This document shows, piece after piece, positions 49,469 through 59,804 of a DNA stretch of 64,000 nt. A program made the translations under genes and the position numbers. The notes beneath the pieces are model-generated. The model was not told the DNA's origin. It made no database searches and saw only the letters and a list, made by a program, of their open reading frames with translations. The DNA is from Epinephelus fuscoguttatus (lineage: Eukaryota > Chordata > Actinopteri > Perciformes > Serranidae). The stretch spans positions 13,595,207 through 13,659,206 of the forward strand of contig NC_064769.1 of NCBI RefSeq assembly GCF_011397635.1. Direction: 5' to 3'. Every line of letters begins with the position of its first letter. The first letter of the stretch is position 1.

Positions 49469-49598
49469 GCAGGTGTCTCAGGCAGCTGCAGAGCTCCAGC
49501 AGTACTGTCTGCAGAATGCAGGCAAAGACGCCCTGCTGGTCGGCGTCCCCACAGGCAGCAACCCCTTCAGAGAACCACGCTCCTGTGCTGTAGTGTGA
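47280..49598 (+). CDS. gng10: G protein gamma-10 subunit
   Basis: This is a heterotrimeric G-protein gamma subunit, which pairs with Gbeta at the plasma membrane. Exons 47280-47360 and 49473-49598 join on a codon boundary to give 68 residues, the family length. The N-terminal helix carries [20 protein letters not shown]; the second exon gives [20 protein letters not shown], the NPF motif in GSNPFREP, and a C-terminal CAVV prenylation box. The sequence matches GNG10 more closely than other gammas; human GNG10 ends CALL. A third, non-coding exon carries the 3' UTR. The intron between the coding exons holds a MITE and ends in a (TG)31 tract directly before the acceptor. Confidence 0.96.
48566..49259 (+). 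mobile_element. MITE family A, copy with a ~345-bp insertion, in gng10 intron 1
   Basis: The ends are AAAGTCCAGTGTGTAGGATT and AACACACTAGACCTTT. MITE sequence stops near 48853 and resumes near 49200 with TTTCTGCCAATAGATGCCCC. The inserted 48854-49199 stretch is unrelated to the other copies. Confidence 0.68.
49405..49466 (+). repeat. (TG)31 microsatellite abutting the gng10 exon 2 acceptor
   Basis: It is uninterrupted TG that ends four bases (TTGC) before the AG, so it replaces the usual pyrimidine tract. Confidence 0.97.
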
Positions 49599-49600
49599 AG
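49473..49600 (+). CDS. gng10: gng10 coding exon 2, stop codon and second donor
   Basis: The acceptor is TTGCAG|GTGTCTCAG, placed directly after (TG)31. Forty-one codons end in CAVV and TGA (49596-49598). Two bases after the stop there is a donor, TGAAG|GTGAGC, so transcription continues through a 3'-UTR intron. The junction is too close to the stop to be expected to trigger nonsense-mediated decay. Confidence 0.93.
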
Positions 49601-49699
49601 GTGAGCATATGCAAAGTTTACAACCTTTATTTGTACGTAAACCTATTACTATAGCAGGATTTCAAAGAGGGATAATTAGAATTTGTACTGTCTTTGCAG

Positions 49700-49882
49700 G
49701 GGAGGAAGAAGTGGACACAACTGTGGCATCTCACTCACAGAAGAAAATAATTCCTTTTAGTTTTTTAAGAAAAGCACATTTTAATGATTTATTTTTCAGA
49801 TAAATGTCTTGTTTTATTACTTTACTGTATAGCCATACAAATCTGCTTTTTAACACAATAAAGGGCATTACAGAAACCTTCT
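49700..49882 (+). other. gng10: gng10 3'-UTR exon with polyadenylation signal
   Basis: The acceptor reads TGTCTTTGCAG|GGGAGG. The exon is non-coding and carries AATAAA at 49857-49862; its cleavage end is estimated from the signal position. It is separated from the stop-codon exon by a 99-bp intron (49601-49699). Confidence 0.75.
49857..49862 (+). terminator. gng10: gng10 polyadenylation signal
   Basis: A canonical AATAAA lies about 157 bp into the 3'-UTR exon, followed by GGCATTAC and a T-rich stretch suited to cleavage. Confidence 0.75.
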
Positions 49883-50299
49883 TCATCTTTTTATTTGATA
49901 ACTTTTTAAAGCTACTATTAGTGGCAGAGTTATGTAGTGATTATCTATGGATTATACAAAGCGGATGTTTATAGCCAGGCTCTAAATTATGCCTTGGAAT
50001 CTCTCAGCGTTGGAGCTTCCTGATGTTCAGTCTAAGTTAGGAGCGCAGCCAGAGAGAGGAAACTGGGTCTTCCTGTTCAGAACTGCAAAGACACTTGACA
50101 GAGAGAAACACTGGCTTCACTCAGCTTTGAAAGATTTCAGACCTCATTTACAAGCTCAAGGCTATGCTAGATTAGAAATGAAATATGAATCACCCGAGTG
50201 GGGAAATAGGATATTATGAATCACATCATCCATTTGATTGAAGTGTGTTCAGTCATTTAAGTCTGTTTATTTATTTGCATTTATTCTGTGTAAAATGTA

Positions 50300-50422
50300 A
50301 TATATATATATACACACACACACACATATATATATAGATATATATATACGTGTGTATATATATATCTATATATCTCTCTATATATCTATATCTATATCTA
50401 TATATATATACATATATATATC
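50300..50422. repeat. Compound TA/CA/TCTA simple repeat
   Basis: Alternating TATATA, CACACA and TATCTA blocks lie about 430 bp downstream of the gng10 3' end. Confidence 0.9.
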
Positions 50423-51759
50423 GCCCTAGAAACAGTCTACATCAGCCTAAAGGAGGTCTAGCCAGTCATGAGATGGCTCTCTGCTTGGTCACTTCCTTTT
50501 CCTCTCAGTACACTGTTCTTGGACGAGTCTCAATAGTTTTCACATTTCTATGCCTCCTTTCCTAACGACCTTTGTTCAAATGTGTGCCACACTAAAGGCG
50601 TCAGATGTTGCTCCATTTTGACACTTTTTGCATTTGAATGAACAGAGACAGAACAGGATGCAGAAATTTTGCGTTATCTGTATGTAAAAATGAGAAACTC
50701 TGTCTAGGGTAGAAAGCTGAGAGATTGATTCTGTATATATTTTTAACCCTAAATAACATGTAAAATGCTCAAGGTTTAACAGGAGATTCCCACACAGCTA
50801 TTTCCATCTAGTTACTGTGGCTGCAGTTCATTCTAACCTTAAAATAAATACTTAAAGTAAAATGCCATTTTCATACATCAGTTGAATTATTTGAGTGAAA
50901 AGAAACTGTGACAATTCTGTTATTTCAGATTTTATTTTCCCTTTCTCAAATGAGTTTCTCACGTGCAGATTAAGTCACAGAAAAGGCATGAGAGAGGTTG
51001 ATTTAATCATAAACTTAAAAACCACAATAACTTAAACATAAGTATAACTTTGTGTGTCACAGGACATGTTGAAAATATGTATCCAATTGAAGTGTCAATT
51101 TGTGCCATCTGCTGGTCATGTCTGGAGAACAAAAGTAACACCCTTCATTTCACCCAAACAGCCCAGCCAGTGGTGGAAGAAGTATTCAGGTGCTTTACTT
51201 TGGTAAAAGTAACTGTACAGCCAGTGGTGTAGTGGTAATTGATGATGTGGGTGTACTACTAGGTAGAGGGGGAGGTTACCAATGAGGGAGTGGGCATACT
51301 CTCCTATGTATTACAATGGCTTTTTAGCTGATAGGTGGGTATACTGTAACTGGATAGAAAAAGAAGTGGGTATACCCCGTATACCTGAGTATCCTCCATA
51401 CCTCCACTACACCACTGTGTACAACAATGTAGAACTATTTATACTAATTAAGGCCCTGCGGTGAAAATGTTACTTAGGTAAAGGTACATAAATATTATCA
51501 GCAAAATGTACTTCAAGTATCAAAAATTGAAGTACTAAGTTTAGAAAATAAAGCCCATGTGAGTGTTATACTATCATATATTATACTGTAAGATCGTTAT
51601 TACTTTTACATTGATTTGTAAGTAGCATTTTACTGTAGCCTAACATGGATGGATTACTGAACAGGGCACAGGCCCAGGGGCCCAAATTGTCAGGGCCCCC
51701 TCTGACCATCACCTGCAAAAATGTTACTCAAATTAACATATATTGACCAGGAAGAGACA

Positions 51760-52320
51760 TTAAACAACCATGAGGAGAAACAAAATGACAACAAAGACAC
51801 ACAAAATTGCCTTCAAGAGACACAGAGCAACTAAAAAGATACACAAAACGACCACAAGGAGACACAGAATGACCAAAAAAGACACAAAATTGCCTCAAAG
51901 ACACACAAAATTACTTAAAAGAGACACAAAACTGCCCCAAAGAGACACAGAATGACCAAAACAGACACAAAATTGCCTCAAAGACACACAAAATTACTTC
52001 AAAGAGACACAAAACTGCCCCAAAGAGACAAAAATTACCTAAGACACAAAATGTATACAAACAGCCGCAAAAGGAAAAGTGCCTCAAACAGACACAAAAT
52101 GACCAAAAAAAGACACAAAAGTGCCCCAAAGACACAGGAAATTGCCTGAAACAGACACTTAATTGATCAAAGAGACACAAAATGACCGCAAGAAGTCACA
52201 AAACAATCACAAAGAGATACCAAATTACTTACAAGAGACACAAATAACCTCAAAAGACACAAAAGTACATCAAATAGACACAAATAAAACTGCATAAAGA
52301 CTACAAAGAGATGCAAAACC
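51760..52320 (+). repeat. Degenerate minisatellite (GACACAAAATTGCC-type)
   Basis: Units of roughly 20-26 bp built on AGAGACACAAAATGACCAAA and its variants repeat about 25 times. The block is flanked by GGCCCAGGGGCCCAAATTGT on the left and GTGCCCAGGGGCCCACTGTT on the right, showing it is the core of a larger repeat. The open frames through it are artefacts. Confidence 0.8.
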
Positions 52321-53003
52321 ATCACAGTCTGTGTGTCCTGCTCCTATGTAAGAGAGGCAGTGGGGCCTTTTCCATATCTGTGCCCAGGGGCCCACTGTTT
52401 CACAATCCATCCATGGATAGAAACTGGCCAAAATGGAGCTAATTTTAAATATTTATATACTGTTGGGTACTTTAATCTGGGGCAAAGCTTAGTATTTTAT
52501 AAGCTAATAATATGATTTGTTTGTAAAATCTTATTGTGTAAATACAGCTATCAGATAAATGTGGTGGAGTAAAAAGTACTATACTTCCCTCTGAAATGTA
52601 TTGAAGCATGACATGGAAATACTCTAGTAAAGTATTCGTCTTAGTAGCCATTTGGACTTTCACATTAAACTTTCTCCAGCTGACTCATACCCCGCAGGAA
52701 CCAGTCTCGACCAGCAAGAATTCCAGCAGTGTGCTTCAGTGTTGGATTTTGACCAGCAAACCTGCAAAAGTCAGGTTATATACAGTATTTACATGTTCCA
52801 CCTGAGGACAACACAATGAAAAATATCTAAATGGATCCCGAAGTGCTTTGTTGTTAAACTGGCTGTTGTTCATTGTCAACGAGCTTTTCCGCCTCTCGCT
52901 TCATTCTTAAGAAAAGGACAGTCAGGTGTAAAGGTGCAGCTGTTCTTTGACGAGGAAATAACCTGAATAGCTTGAATGGAGTCGTGTTCTCCTTTAAAGG
53001 TGT

Positions 53004-53011
53004 GGGCGGGG
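53004..53011. promoter_or_regulatory. GC box upstream of btc
   Basis: GGGCGGGG, an Sp1-type site, lies about 380 bp before the btc start codon and ahead of a CA microsatellite. It is the clearest promoter-like motif in the region; its role is inferred. Confidence 0.35.
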
Positions 53012-53060
53012 AGCAGAGAGCAGAGTTGGGTTTCAGTACCACCCCTTTTTTTCTATTCTC

Positions 53061-53069
53061 ACACATACA

Positions 53070-53102
<33 letters not shown>
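53061..53102 (+). repeat. CA microsatellite upstream of btc
   Basis: The CA tract has two ATA interruptions. It is about 290 bp before the btc start codon. Confidence 0.95.
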
Positions 53103-53386
53103 TCACTGTAGTGCAGTCCAGCCACAGTCCAGAGAGGTACTTTGGGCTGTGCGTATCTGTGTGCGTGCGCCTTGGTTATAGCCTCAAGCTTTCCTGGATG
53201 ACTATGAAACTAACCACCATCAATGAAGGACCACAATACGGCACGGCACTGGGGAACTTCCACAGCTTGTCCACACCTTTGTCAAAGGTCATTGACCTCT
53301 GAGAAAGGATTGATCTGGTGTCATTTCTATTTGTCAATGATACTGAGCTTTCATGTGTCGGACCAGTGCTTTAATCAAGTGAGGAG

Positions 53387-53426
53387 ATGGCCAAGGTGTA
53401 CAGACTCTATGTAGGAATAGTAGCAG
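53387..53426 (+). CDS. btc: btc coding exon 1 (signal peptide start)
   Basis: It encodes MAKVYRLYVGIVA plus one base, with donor GTAGCAG|GTAAGA. The ATG is the first in frame after an upstream TAA at 53372-53374, and its context GAGGAGATGG is good. Confidence 0.85.
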
Positions 53427-54136
53427 GTAAGATTTACTGTTGTTTATCCTGCTCAGTTTATTGGCTGTAAACACAGGACTGGTTTCAATATGATCTCAGA
53501 CAGACAAGTTAGAGTGATGTTTTCATATAATTATTAATCTAAAGTGTGCTCCAGTTATCATTTTCTTCCCATAGAGTTAAAATGGCACTGTATGAGTTAA
53601 TTCTATTTTGTGTTTTGATTGTTGCCGCACCTTTTCATCATCCATGTGCCTTCAAAGTAATGCAGAAGACAGTGCTCTTCCTACGGAGCTATATTTGTAC
53701 AGTAGACTCCAGTGTTTGCTGACGATTAAATGAATACACCAGCAGTATTTTCACTGTGATGAGTAATTTTTGTCATAACAAGCCTCCCTAATGTGGAATT
53801 AAATATCACATTGCAATATCCCCATATACATTTAAGTTCTGTGGTAAACTTATGTCTGATCTAAAAGTGACCTGGGCAGTTAAGATTTTGTTTAGTGCAG
53901 TAAAAATGTGTGTGTGAGAGAGAGACAGAAGTGGGCGTGATTGAGAGAAATCTCCTACCCTAAAAGGCAGGCTGGTATCATGACTCAGCAGCTATTCTTC
54001 AATAACTCTGACTGTGACCATGGGTTTTTTCCTGTGGATCTCGTACTTAACATCGAATGTGGACACTAATTGGTTAAAAGTGTTTGCACAATTGTGCACG
54101 TGGATATATTTGTGTGTTGTGAGCGTGTATGTGTGT

Positions 54137-54172
<36 letters not shown>

Positions 54173-57100
54173 TCGGCTTTTTGTTTGTGTTTCTGGCTGC
54201 AGCTCTGGCCTTATGCAAATACTCCCTGGCAGAATGGAATGCCACCGACGAGTCTGCCAATCGAACTGTGTCCCACTGTCATCACCATGGCAACAGAGAC
54301 AATTGCACAGGTAGGTATTGGGAGGAGGCGGGGGTTGTAAATGGTTGCTTTGAAGTTTAAAGGTGGAGGTTTTAATGGAAGAATAAAACACAGATGTGGA
54401 TGTAAACATGAAAACACAACTACGCATTGAAACACTTAACGGGGAAAAAATGGGCAGTTAATTTCACCAGCTGTTGGAGCGACTTCTCTGTGTCTTTGAA
54501 AGATACATCAACTTTAGGCGGAGGCTGGATCAACTAACTCTGCTGTAGGCTATTTAATCTAATAACAGAGAGAGTGCTCAAGGGATGACATTTTTCTGTA
54601 GGCCAAAGCGGAAATTAGTGTCATCCTGGTTTAGTTTTTTAGTTTAGTTTAGTTTATTAAATTTATTTGTAACAGGGACAGTGCACAAAGTACATTAATC
54701 TCACAAAGAAAAAAGATGTTTTGTACCAGATTTAGCTTCTAGCTACTTTCCATCTGTAGTCCCTGGGCAGGTGAACAAAGACAATAAAACACAGGACAAA
54801 ATCCATCAACATCTCCACAAACAACCCATAAAATACCCACACTGGCTTAATTTGCTATTCAGGACTTTCAAGGCTTGATCATGAAGTGAGCTTATTGGTT
54901 TTAAGACAGTCTTGTTTGCTTGAGACCAACATGATGTGCAATAATGATAAAAATAAGATAAAATCATAGCATTCAAAAATGTCACAGAGGCTTCAACTGT
55001 TAACGAGTTCCTGATATGTCTAAAGTTAGCTATGTTATATTTCAATACATGGCACAAATTTTTAATATGCCTTCTGAATGTAAGAGTGGGATCTAAAGTG
55101 ACACCCAGGTATTTACTCATTAGTATTTGTAATCTTTTGTCCATTTACATAAATATTTGGAAAAGCCGTTTGTCTTTGTTTATTCCTAAAATACATGGTC
55201 ACAGTCTTCTCAGTATTCAAAGTAAGACATGAGTAACTGAGCCACTTCACAACCCTCTCCATAGTTAATGATAATTTGTTAGTTACCTCATCAGGGTCTT
55301 TCCCATGTACATATAAGACTGTGTCATCTGCATATATCAGGATCTCCACACCATCACACACAGTTGGGAGGTCATTGATGTATGCACTGAACAACAATGG
55401 TCCTAAGATGGAACCTTGTGGCACTCCTGTAACACAGGTTTTTAGAGATGACGTTTTATCCTTTATACTGACACACTGAGAGCGATCAAGTAAGACTGAA
55501 TCCAATTCAGTACGTTGACAGAGAGTTTGAATTTAGACAATGTAGAGAGTAGTACTGAGTGATTAACTGTGTGTGGTTCAGTCCAATAGGATTTTATTTA
55601 ATCAGATATTGGATTATTACAGAAAAAAGGCCCTGTTGTAAACAAACATATGATACTTACACATTTTGTTTCGCAAGATAACCCTCTCAAATGAACATCA
55701 CTATTTTAACTTTTGAAGCACAAATGCACCACCAGAGATAAGAAGCTAACATTAGGTTATAAACAAACTACACCACATGGCCTGACGTCCTTTACACAGC
55801 GAGGCTGTACAGCAGTGTTAGTTGTGATGACATTCTGCAGTCTCATTTAGCCACTTGTTAGCAACTGCCATTTTTAAGACACAGAAAAGCCTCAAAATTC
55901 ACAAGTGGGGTATTTACTGGCATATTTTATGGCGTAGAACAAAATGTTTTAGTCTCTAAAGCTTGTGTGATCCACAGACTTTACTTAAGGCATCTAAACA
56001 AAAACATATTTAAAAGACCTACTGACGTTGAGATGAGGGAACGGGGAGTGCTAAAATGCTAAATCATTTCTGGGTTTTAAGACTTATTTCACTCTATAGT
56101 ACTTGTAATTGAATTCCTCATTACCTGCATTGAAGGAGAAAACTATATTGTTTCAGTAAAACAAGTGATTCAGAAGCTGCTTCAACAAATGAACTTAAAA
56201 CAAATTAATAGTTCAACATTTTAAGATATCTGCTTCTTTGCCTTCTTGTCGAGATCTAGATTAGAAGCTAAACCACTCTGAACATGCTGACTATGCTAAA
56301 TATGAAGTTGCAACAGCAGCAGTTTAGCTTAGTGTTGCAGAAAAACTGGAAAGATGGGTAATTCATTATCACTCAACTTCCTCGAAAACCACAACATGTC
56401 TTTTTTTTTTTTTTTTTTTTTACAGTTTTTTTCTACGGTTTGGTCAATTAAAGACAAGAAATAACATTTTAGTTACCCATCGATGGACATTTTTATTCCT
56501 TTCCAGGCCAGCTGTTTCCCCTGCTGAGCAAAACTACACTAAACAATTTCTGCTGGTATTAGCTTCATATTTACTGAAGACATTAGCTAACATCAGTCTT
56601 TTCATCTAAGCTAAGGGACTGTTCATTACTTGTTAGAGGAGAGGGGGTGGTGCAAAAGAGGGAAGGCACTTCAAATAATTTTTCAAGCACTGCGGAGGGA
56701 CATATGTTTTTTGATTTGGCTTAGGAGAGGGATTTTCAAGTTAAAGGTTATCATTATCCCATTCAATTAGAATTAAATGTTTGTTCAACCTAAAAAGAAA
56801 CTTTCTGTTTTCATTTCATTGTAACTGATAAAAATGACACTAATGTAAATGCTGTGTCAACATTCACTTTAATTATTTCGTTATACTGTGATACGCCGAA
56901 ACAATAATCGGACATAAGACAATAATTGTGCAATGAAAATCTCATACTGTTGCAACTCTACTCGCAAGTGGGTTTGAAAAGCATGTTTTCTTTTTAAAAA
57001 AATGTGTGTGATGTGTAGGCTTATAAAAATTAAGCTAGCTTTGTGAGTGGCTGTCAGGCACTCATTATGCTGAAGTGCACACACAGCTTGTCTGATGATG

Positions 57101-59804
57101 TGATTTTTATGGAGGATTTTGCTTTAGAAACAAACGGTTTGTTTTGGTGATAACTCTCATTCCTGTGCTGTTTGCTAATTGTCTCCACACCTGAAGCGAG
57201 GGTCATGCATTTCCCCAGTCACTCAGGGATGCTTAAGAACAAATATTTGTAGCTCTGGGGAGGGCCAAGATAAACAAACAAACAAAACAACAACAAAGTC
57301 ACACTCCAGCCACCCCGATCCTCTGACAAGTTAAGTACAGTCCCTAACTCTCGTCAACAAAGCAAATAGGCCTACATATTTTCCAAAATTTTCCTTTGAA
57401 CTTTGTAACAGGATATTTTCCTCCTCAACAATGATCGTGGCAGCAAGCCGGATCTCATTTCAGCTAACAACCGAAGCGCTCTTATTGATGTCACCTGAAC
57501 AGCAGTATTCTTTTACGAGCTCATTTTCAAAGATAATGGGCTGTAAAGATAGTGGCGGCCTGTAGTATAAGAGGCACCATGTATAACGTTGGGGGTCAGA
57601 AGTTCAGCATTATGGCCCACTGGCAGCTGTGTTAGGGTGTGTTTTGTGGACTAGCTTAGAGTGAAGAGTGGGAAGACTCAGACAGGGAGAACGGGAATTG
57701 TACTGTAACTTTATCCCACCTCAGCATGCGTTTCATTTAATATGGAATTGTAATAATAGAGACACGTGGTTAACGAGACCTTGATGACACCAGGCTTTTC
57801 CTGGCGATGATTCATCAGGACTCCACTCAGGATCATATTGCAAACAGTCTATTTATAAATCAGGCCATACCAGAGGTTAAGGGTGTCAAAGAAGCGAGCT
57901 GACAGAACGTGACACAGTTACAGAAATAGTTTGACATTCTCCTTCTTGACAAAAGTTGGTTACCCTTGAAATATAATAGGTTACAGGTTACTAGTTAGCC
58001 TGTTAAAAATGTAATGTAAGTATTGTAATTATTTTAATTACTTTAGTCTAAGTAATGTAACATACTTGCAGTTATGTTAACTTACCTTTAAATGTTACCT
58101 CAGGCTTGACAACAAGCATTTTGATGTTGACAGCATTTTCACCGCTGGTAATTTGGCTTTACACGATACATAAATATTAAAGCTCTTTTCTGATTTGAGA
58201 GGGAAATGTTGTTGAATTTCCACCACCGAAAGGCAGTCATGTCCGATGACATGGCCACCTGACTTGGTGTGGTCGGCGCCTGTTGTGTTGATTTGAATTC
58301 AAATGAGAACCAAATGAAAACCAAGCTCAAAATCTGAGCACATGCTGCCAAATGAAGGAGCCTGTCTTGACAGAGAGAGAGCTCCTTGGAAGCCCTCCTC
58401 GTCCTGATAGTGTTTCACACAGATTTTTCCACAGCTTTGCTGGTCTGCATTGTCAGGATTTGCCAAAAGAACGAAATCCTGCACAGTGAAAAGATGCAAC
58501 AGAAGCAACAAAATACTCTCTATATGATTTTTTTTTTTTACCTAAATTTACTGTAATTTGATTGCATTTTTTTCTCACTAACTATAAGAGATCACAGTTA
58601 CATTTGTTAGAAGTTTCTTTAGAAGTCCTGGTAGGTGGATTTTGTTACATTCAGACAGACATTCAGGTTAGCTGTCCCCCTGTTTCCGGTCTCTATGCAA
58701 AACTAAGTTACACTAAGCTAAATTAAGTTAAGCCGTCTGTATCTTCGATATAAGCCAGCCCAGTATTGATGATACACACATCATATGTATCAATCTTCTT
58801 ATCTAACTCTCAGCAACAAAGCAAATACAGACAAAATATCTAACTATTCGTTTGAACACCAAATGAGAAACTCTTACTTTTGACTGTCCATTAGTTTATA
58901 TAGCTGCAAACTTTAACAGGCAGTGAAATGTTGTTATATTGAATTAATAATCTGAACACGAAATGATGAAACAAATTTTCAAATGCTGTCATTTCATTTG
59001 TCCAGCAGACACAACAGCCACAACAGACACGGGGCAGTGGGGTGGCCACTTCTCAAAATGTCCCGAGGAACTGACAAGCTACTGCATCCACGGGGAGTGT
59101 CGTTACATTCAAGAACAGAAGGCGCCGTCTTGCAGGTGAGAGACGTCAGCTGCAAAAAGATGGAGATAATGGTGACTAAGAAAGAAGGGGAAGGAGAAAT
59201 TAAAGTTAGGAGCTTAGCAGAGGAAAATGACAATGAGAACAGATAAAAGAGTCAGCATTGTTTGATTGTGTTTTACATAAAAGGAGTCTTTCTTTTCTTT
59301 CTCAGGTGTCAGCGTGGTTACATCGGTTCCAGGTGTGAATATCTGGACCTAGACTGGAGGATAGGAGAGAAACGACAAATCATAATTGCCTGCGTCATCG
59401 CGGGACTTGTTTTCCTCATTCTTGTCATTGTGTTCATCTGCATTTGTTCAGAGTAAGCTATTGTGCTTGTAGGGGAGAAAAAAAAAGATCTACCAATGTG
59501 TAAAATGTAGCCTACTTGAAGGAATAGTTTGACATTTTGGGAACTGCTGTTATGTACTGTCTTCTTAGACAGAATGAAAGCGTGATTACTGAACAATAAG
59601 TTTTGCCAATACTGCTGCATCTAAAAGATATGATAACATGTTGACGTCTCTGTCAGTCGTAGATGCAGATTGTGTTGGCGGAGGGGACGACGGAGAGAAG
59701 AACCAAGGAACGGGACAGAGAAGCTCAGCATGATGGACACCAGCACGACACACACAACCTCAATGGCAGACTCAACAGAGCCACCACACACCAATGCTGT
59801 ATGA
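53387..59804 (+). CDS. btc: Betacellulin-type EGF-receptor ligand precursor
   Basis: This is a membrane-anchored growth-factor precursor whose shed EGF domain activates EGFR/ErbB receptors. Exons 53387-53426, 54203-54310, 59006-59135, 59306-59452 and 59657-59804 close in phase to 190 residues (human BTC 178). The order is a signal peptide (about 1-23); N-glycosylation sequons at 26, 33 and 47; one EGF domain with cysteines at 68, 76, 81, 92, 94 and 103 (spacing 7-4-10-1-8, canonical); a transmembrane helix at about 118-140; and a basic cytosolic tail beginning RRCRLCWRRGRRR. GHFSKCP before the first spacing loop and GYIGSRCE at the end match betacellulin better than TGF-alpha, epiregulin or epigen. 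The intron between the fourth and fifth cysteines is the classic EGF-ligand position. Assignment within the ligand family is good but rests on recognition alone. Confidence 0.92.
54128..54171 (+). repeat. TG microsatellite before btc exon 2
   Basis: TG repeats with one TA interruption end 31 bp upstream of the btc exon 2 acceptor. A normal T-rich tract intervenes, unlike gng10. Confidence 0.95.
54203..54310 (+). CDS. btc: btc coding exon 2 (propeptide, glycosylation sites)
   Basis: The acceptor is CTGGCTGCAG|CTCTGG and the donor TTGCACAG|GTAGGT. It completes the hydrophobic signal core (LALC), then gives the propeptide with sequons NAT, NRT and NCT and a CHHH run. A (TG)n tract ends about 31 bp upstream of the acceptor. 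Confidence 0.88.
54635..55560 (-). mobile_element. Non-LTR retrotransposon remnant with reverse transcriptase
   Basis: The minus strand encodes TGVPQGSILGPLLFSAYIND and YADDTVLYV, the finger/palm and catalytic YADD motifs, at 55505-55113. A second frame at 55144-54806 gives KYLGVTLDPTLTFRRHIK and FLNAMILSYFYHYCTSCW. The frame changes near 55140 and again near 55490, so the copy is dead and 5'-truncated. Its 3' UTR runs to a (TTTAG)n-like end at about 54635. It lies in btc intron 2, antisense to btc. The clade is not assigned. Confidence 0.88.
56200..56650 (-). repeat. Family B fragment in btc intron 2
   Basis: AGTTCAACATTTTAAGATAT, CTTGTCGAGATCTAGATTAG and later CAGGCCAGCTGTTTCCCCTG match family B phrases. 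A 22-base poly-T lies at 56401-56422. Confidence 0.45.
58630..58860 (+). repeat. Family B fragment in btc intron 2
   Basis: TGGATTTTGTTACATTCAGA, GTTTCCGGTCTCTATGCAAA and CTTATCTAACTCTCAGCAAC followed by AAAGCAAATA are in the family B order. Confidence 0.5.
59006..59135 (+). CDS. btc: btc coding exon 3 (first four EGF cysteines)
   Basis: It encodes a Thr-rich linker, then GHFSKCPEELTSYCIHGECR and QEQKAPSC. The donor is TTGCAG|GTGAGA in phase 2. The acceptor is a tandem CAGCAG; using the second AG starts the exon at 59009 and removes one residue. Confidence 0.93.
59306..59452 (+). CDS. btc: btc coding exon 4 (EGF end, juxtamembrane, transmembrane helix)
   Basis: The acceptor is TTTCTCAG|GTGTC and the donor TTCAGA|GTAAGC. 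It encodes CQRGYIGSRCEYLDLDW, a short juxtamembrane stalk where shedding is expected, then a helix beginning IIIACVIAGLVFLILV. Confidence 0.94.
59657..59804 (+). CDS. btc: btc coding exon 5 (cytosolic tail and stop)
   Basis: The acceptor is CTCTGTCAG|TCGTAG. The tail opens with RRCRLCWRRGRRREE, then is Thr/Ser-rich and ends HTNAV before TGA at 59802-59804. The basic cluster just inside the membrane fits a type I topology. Confidence 0.9.

Noticed and set aside
51770-52180. Lys/Thr/His-rich open frames on both strands
   Set aside because: They are produced by the minisatellite unit and have no start context or conserved domain.
58139-58511. Overlapping minus-strand frames in btc intron 2
   Set aside because: They have no splice-site support and no recognisable domain, and they are interrupted at both ends.
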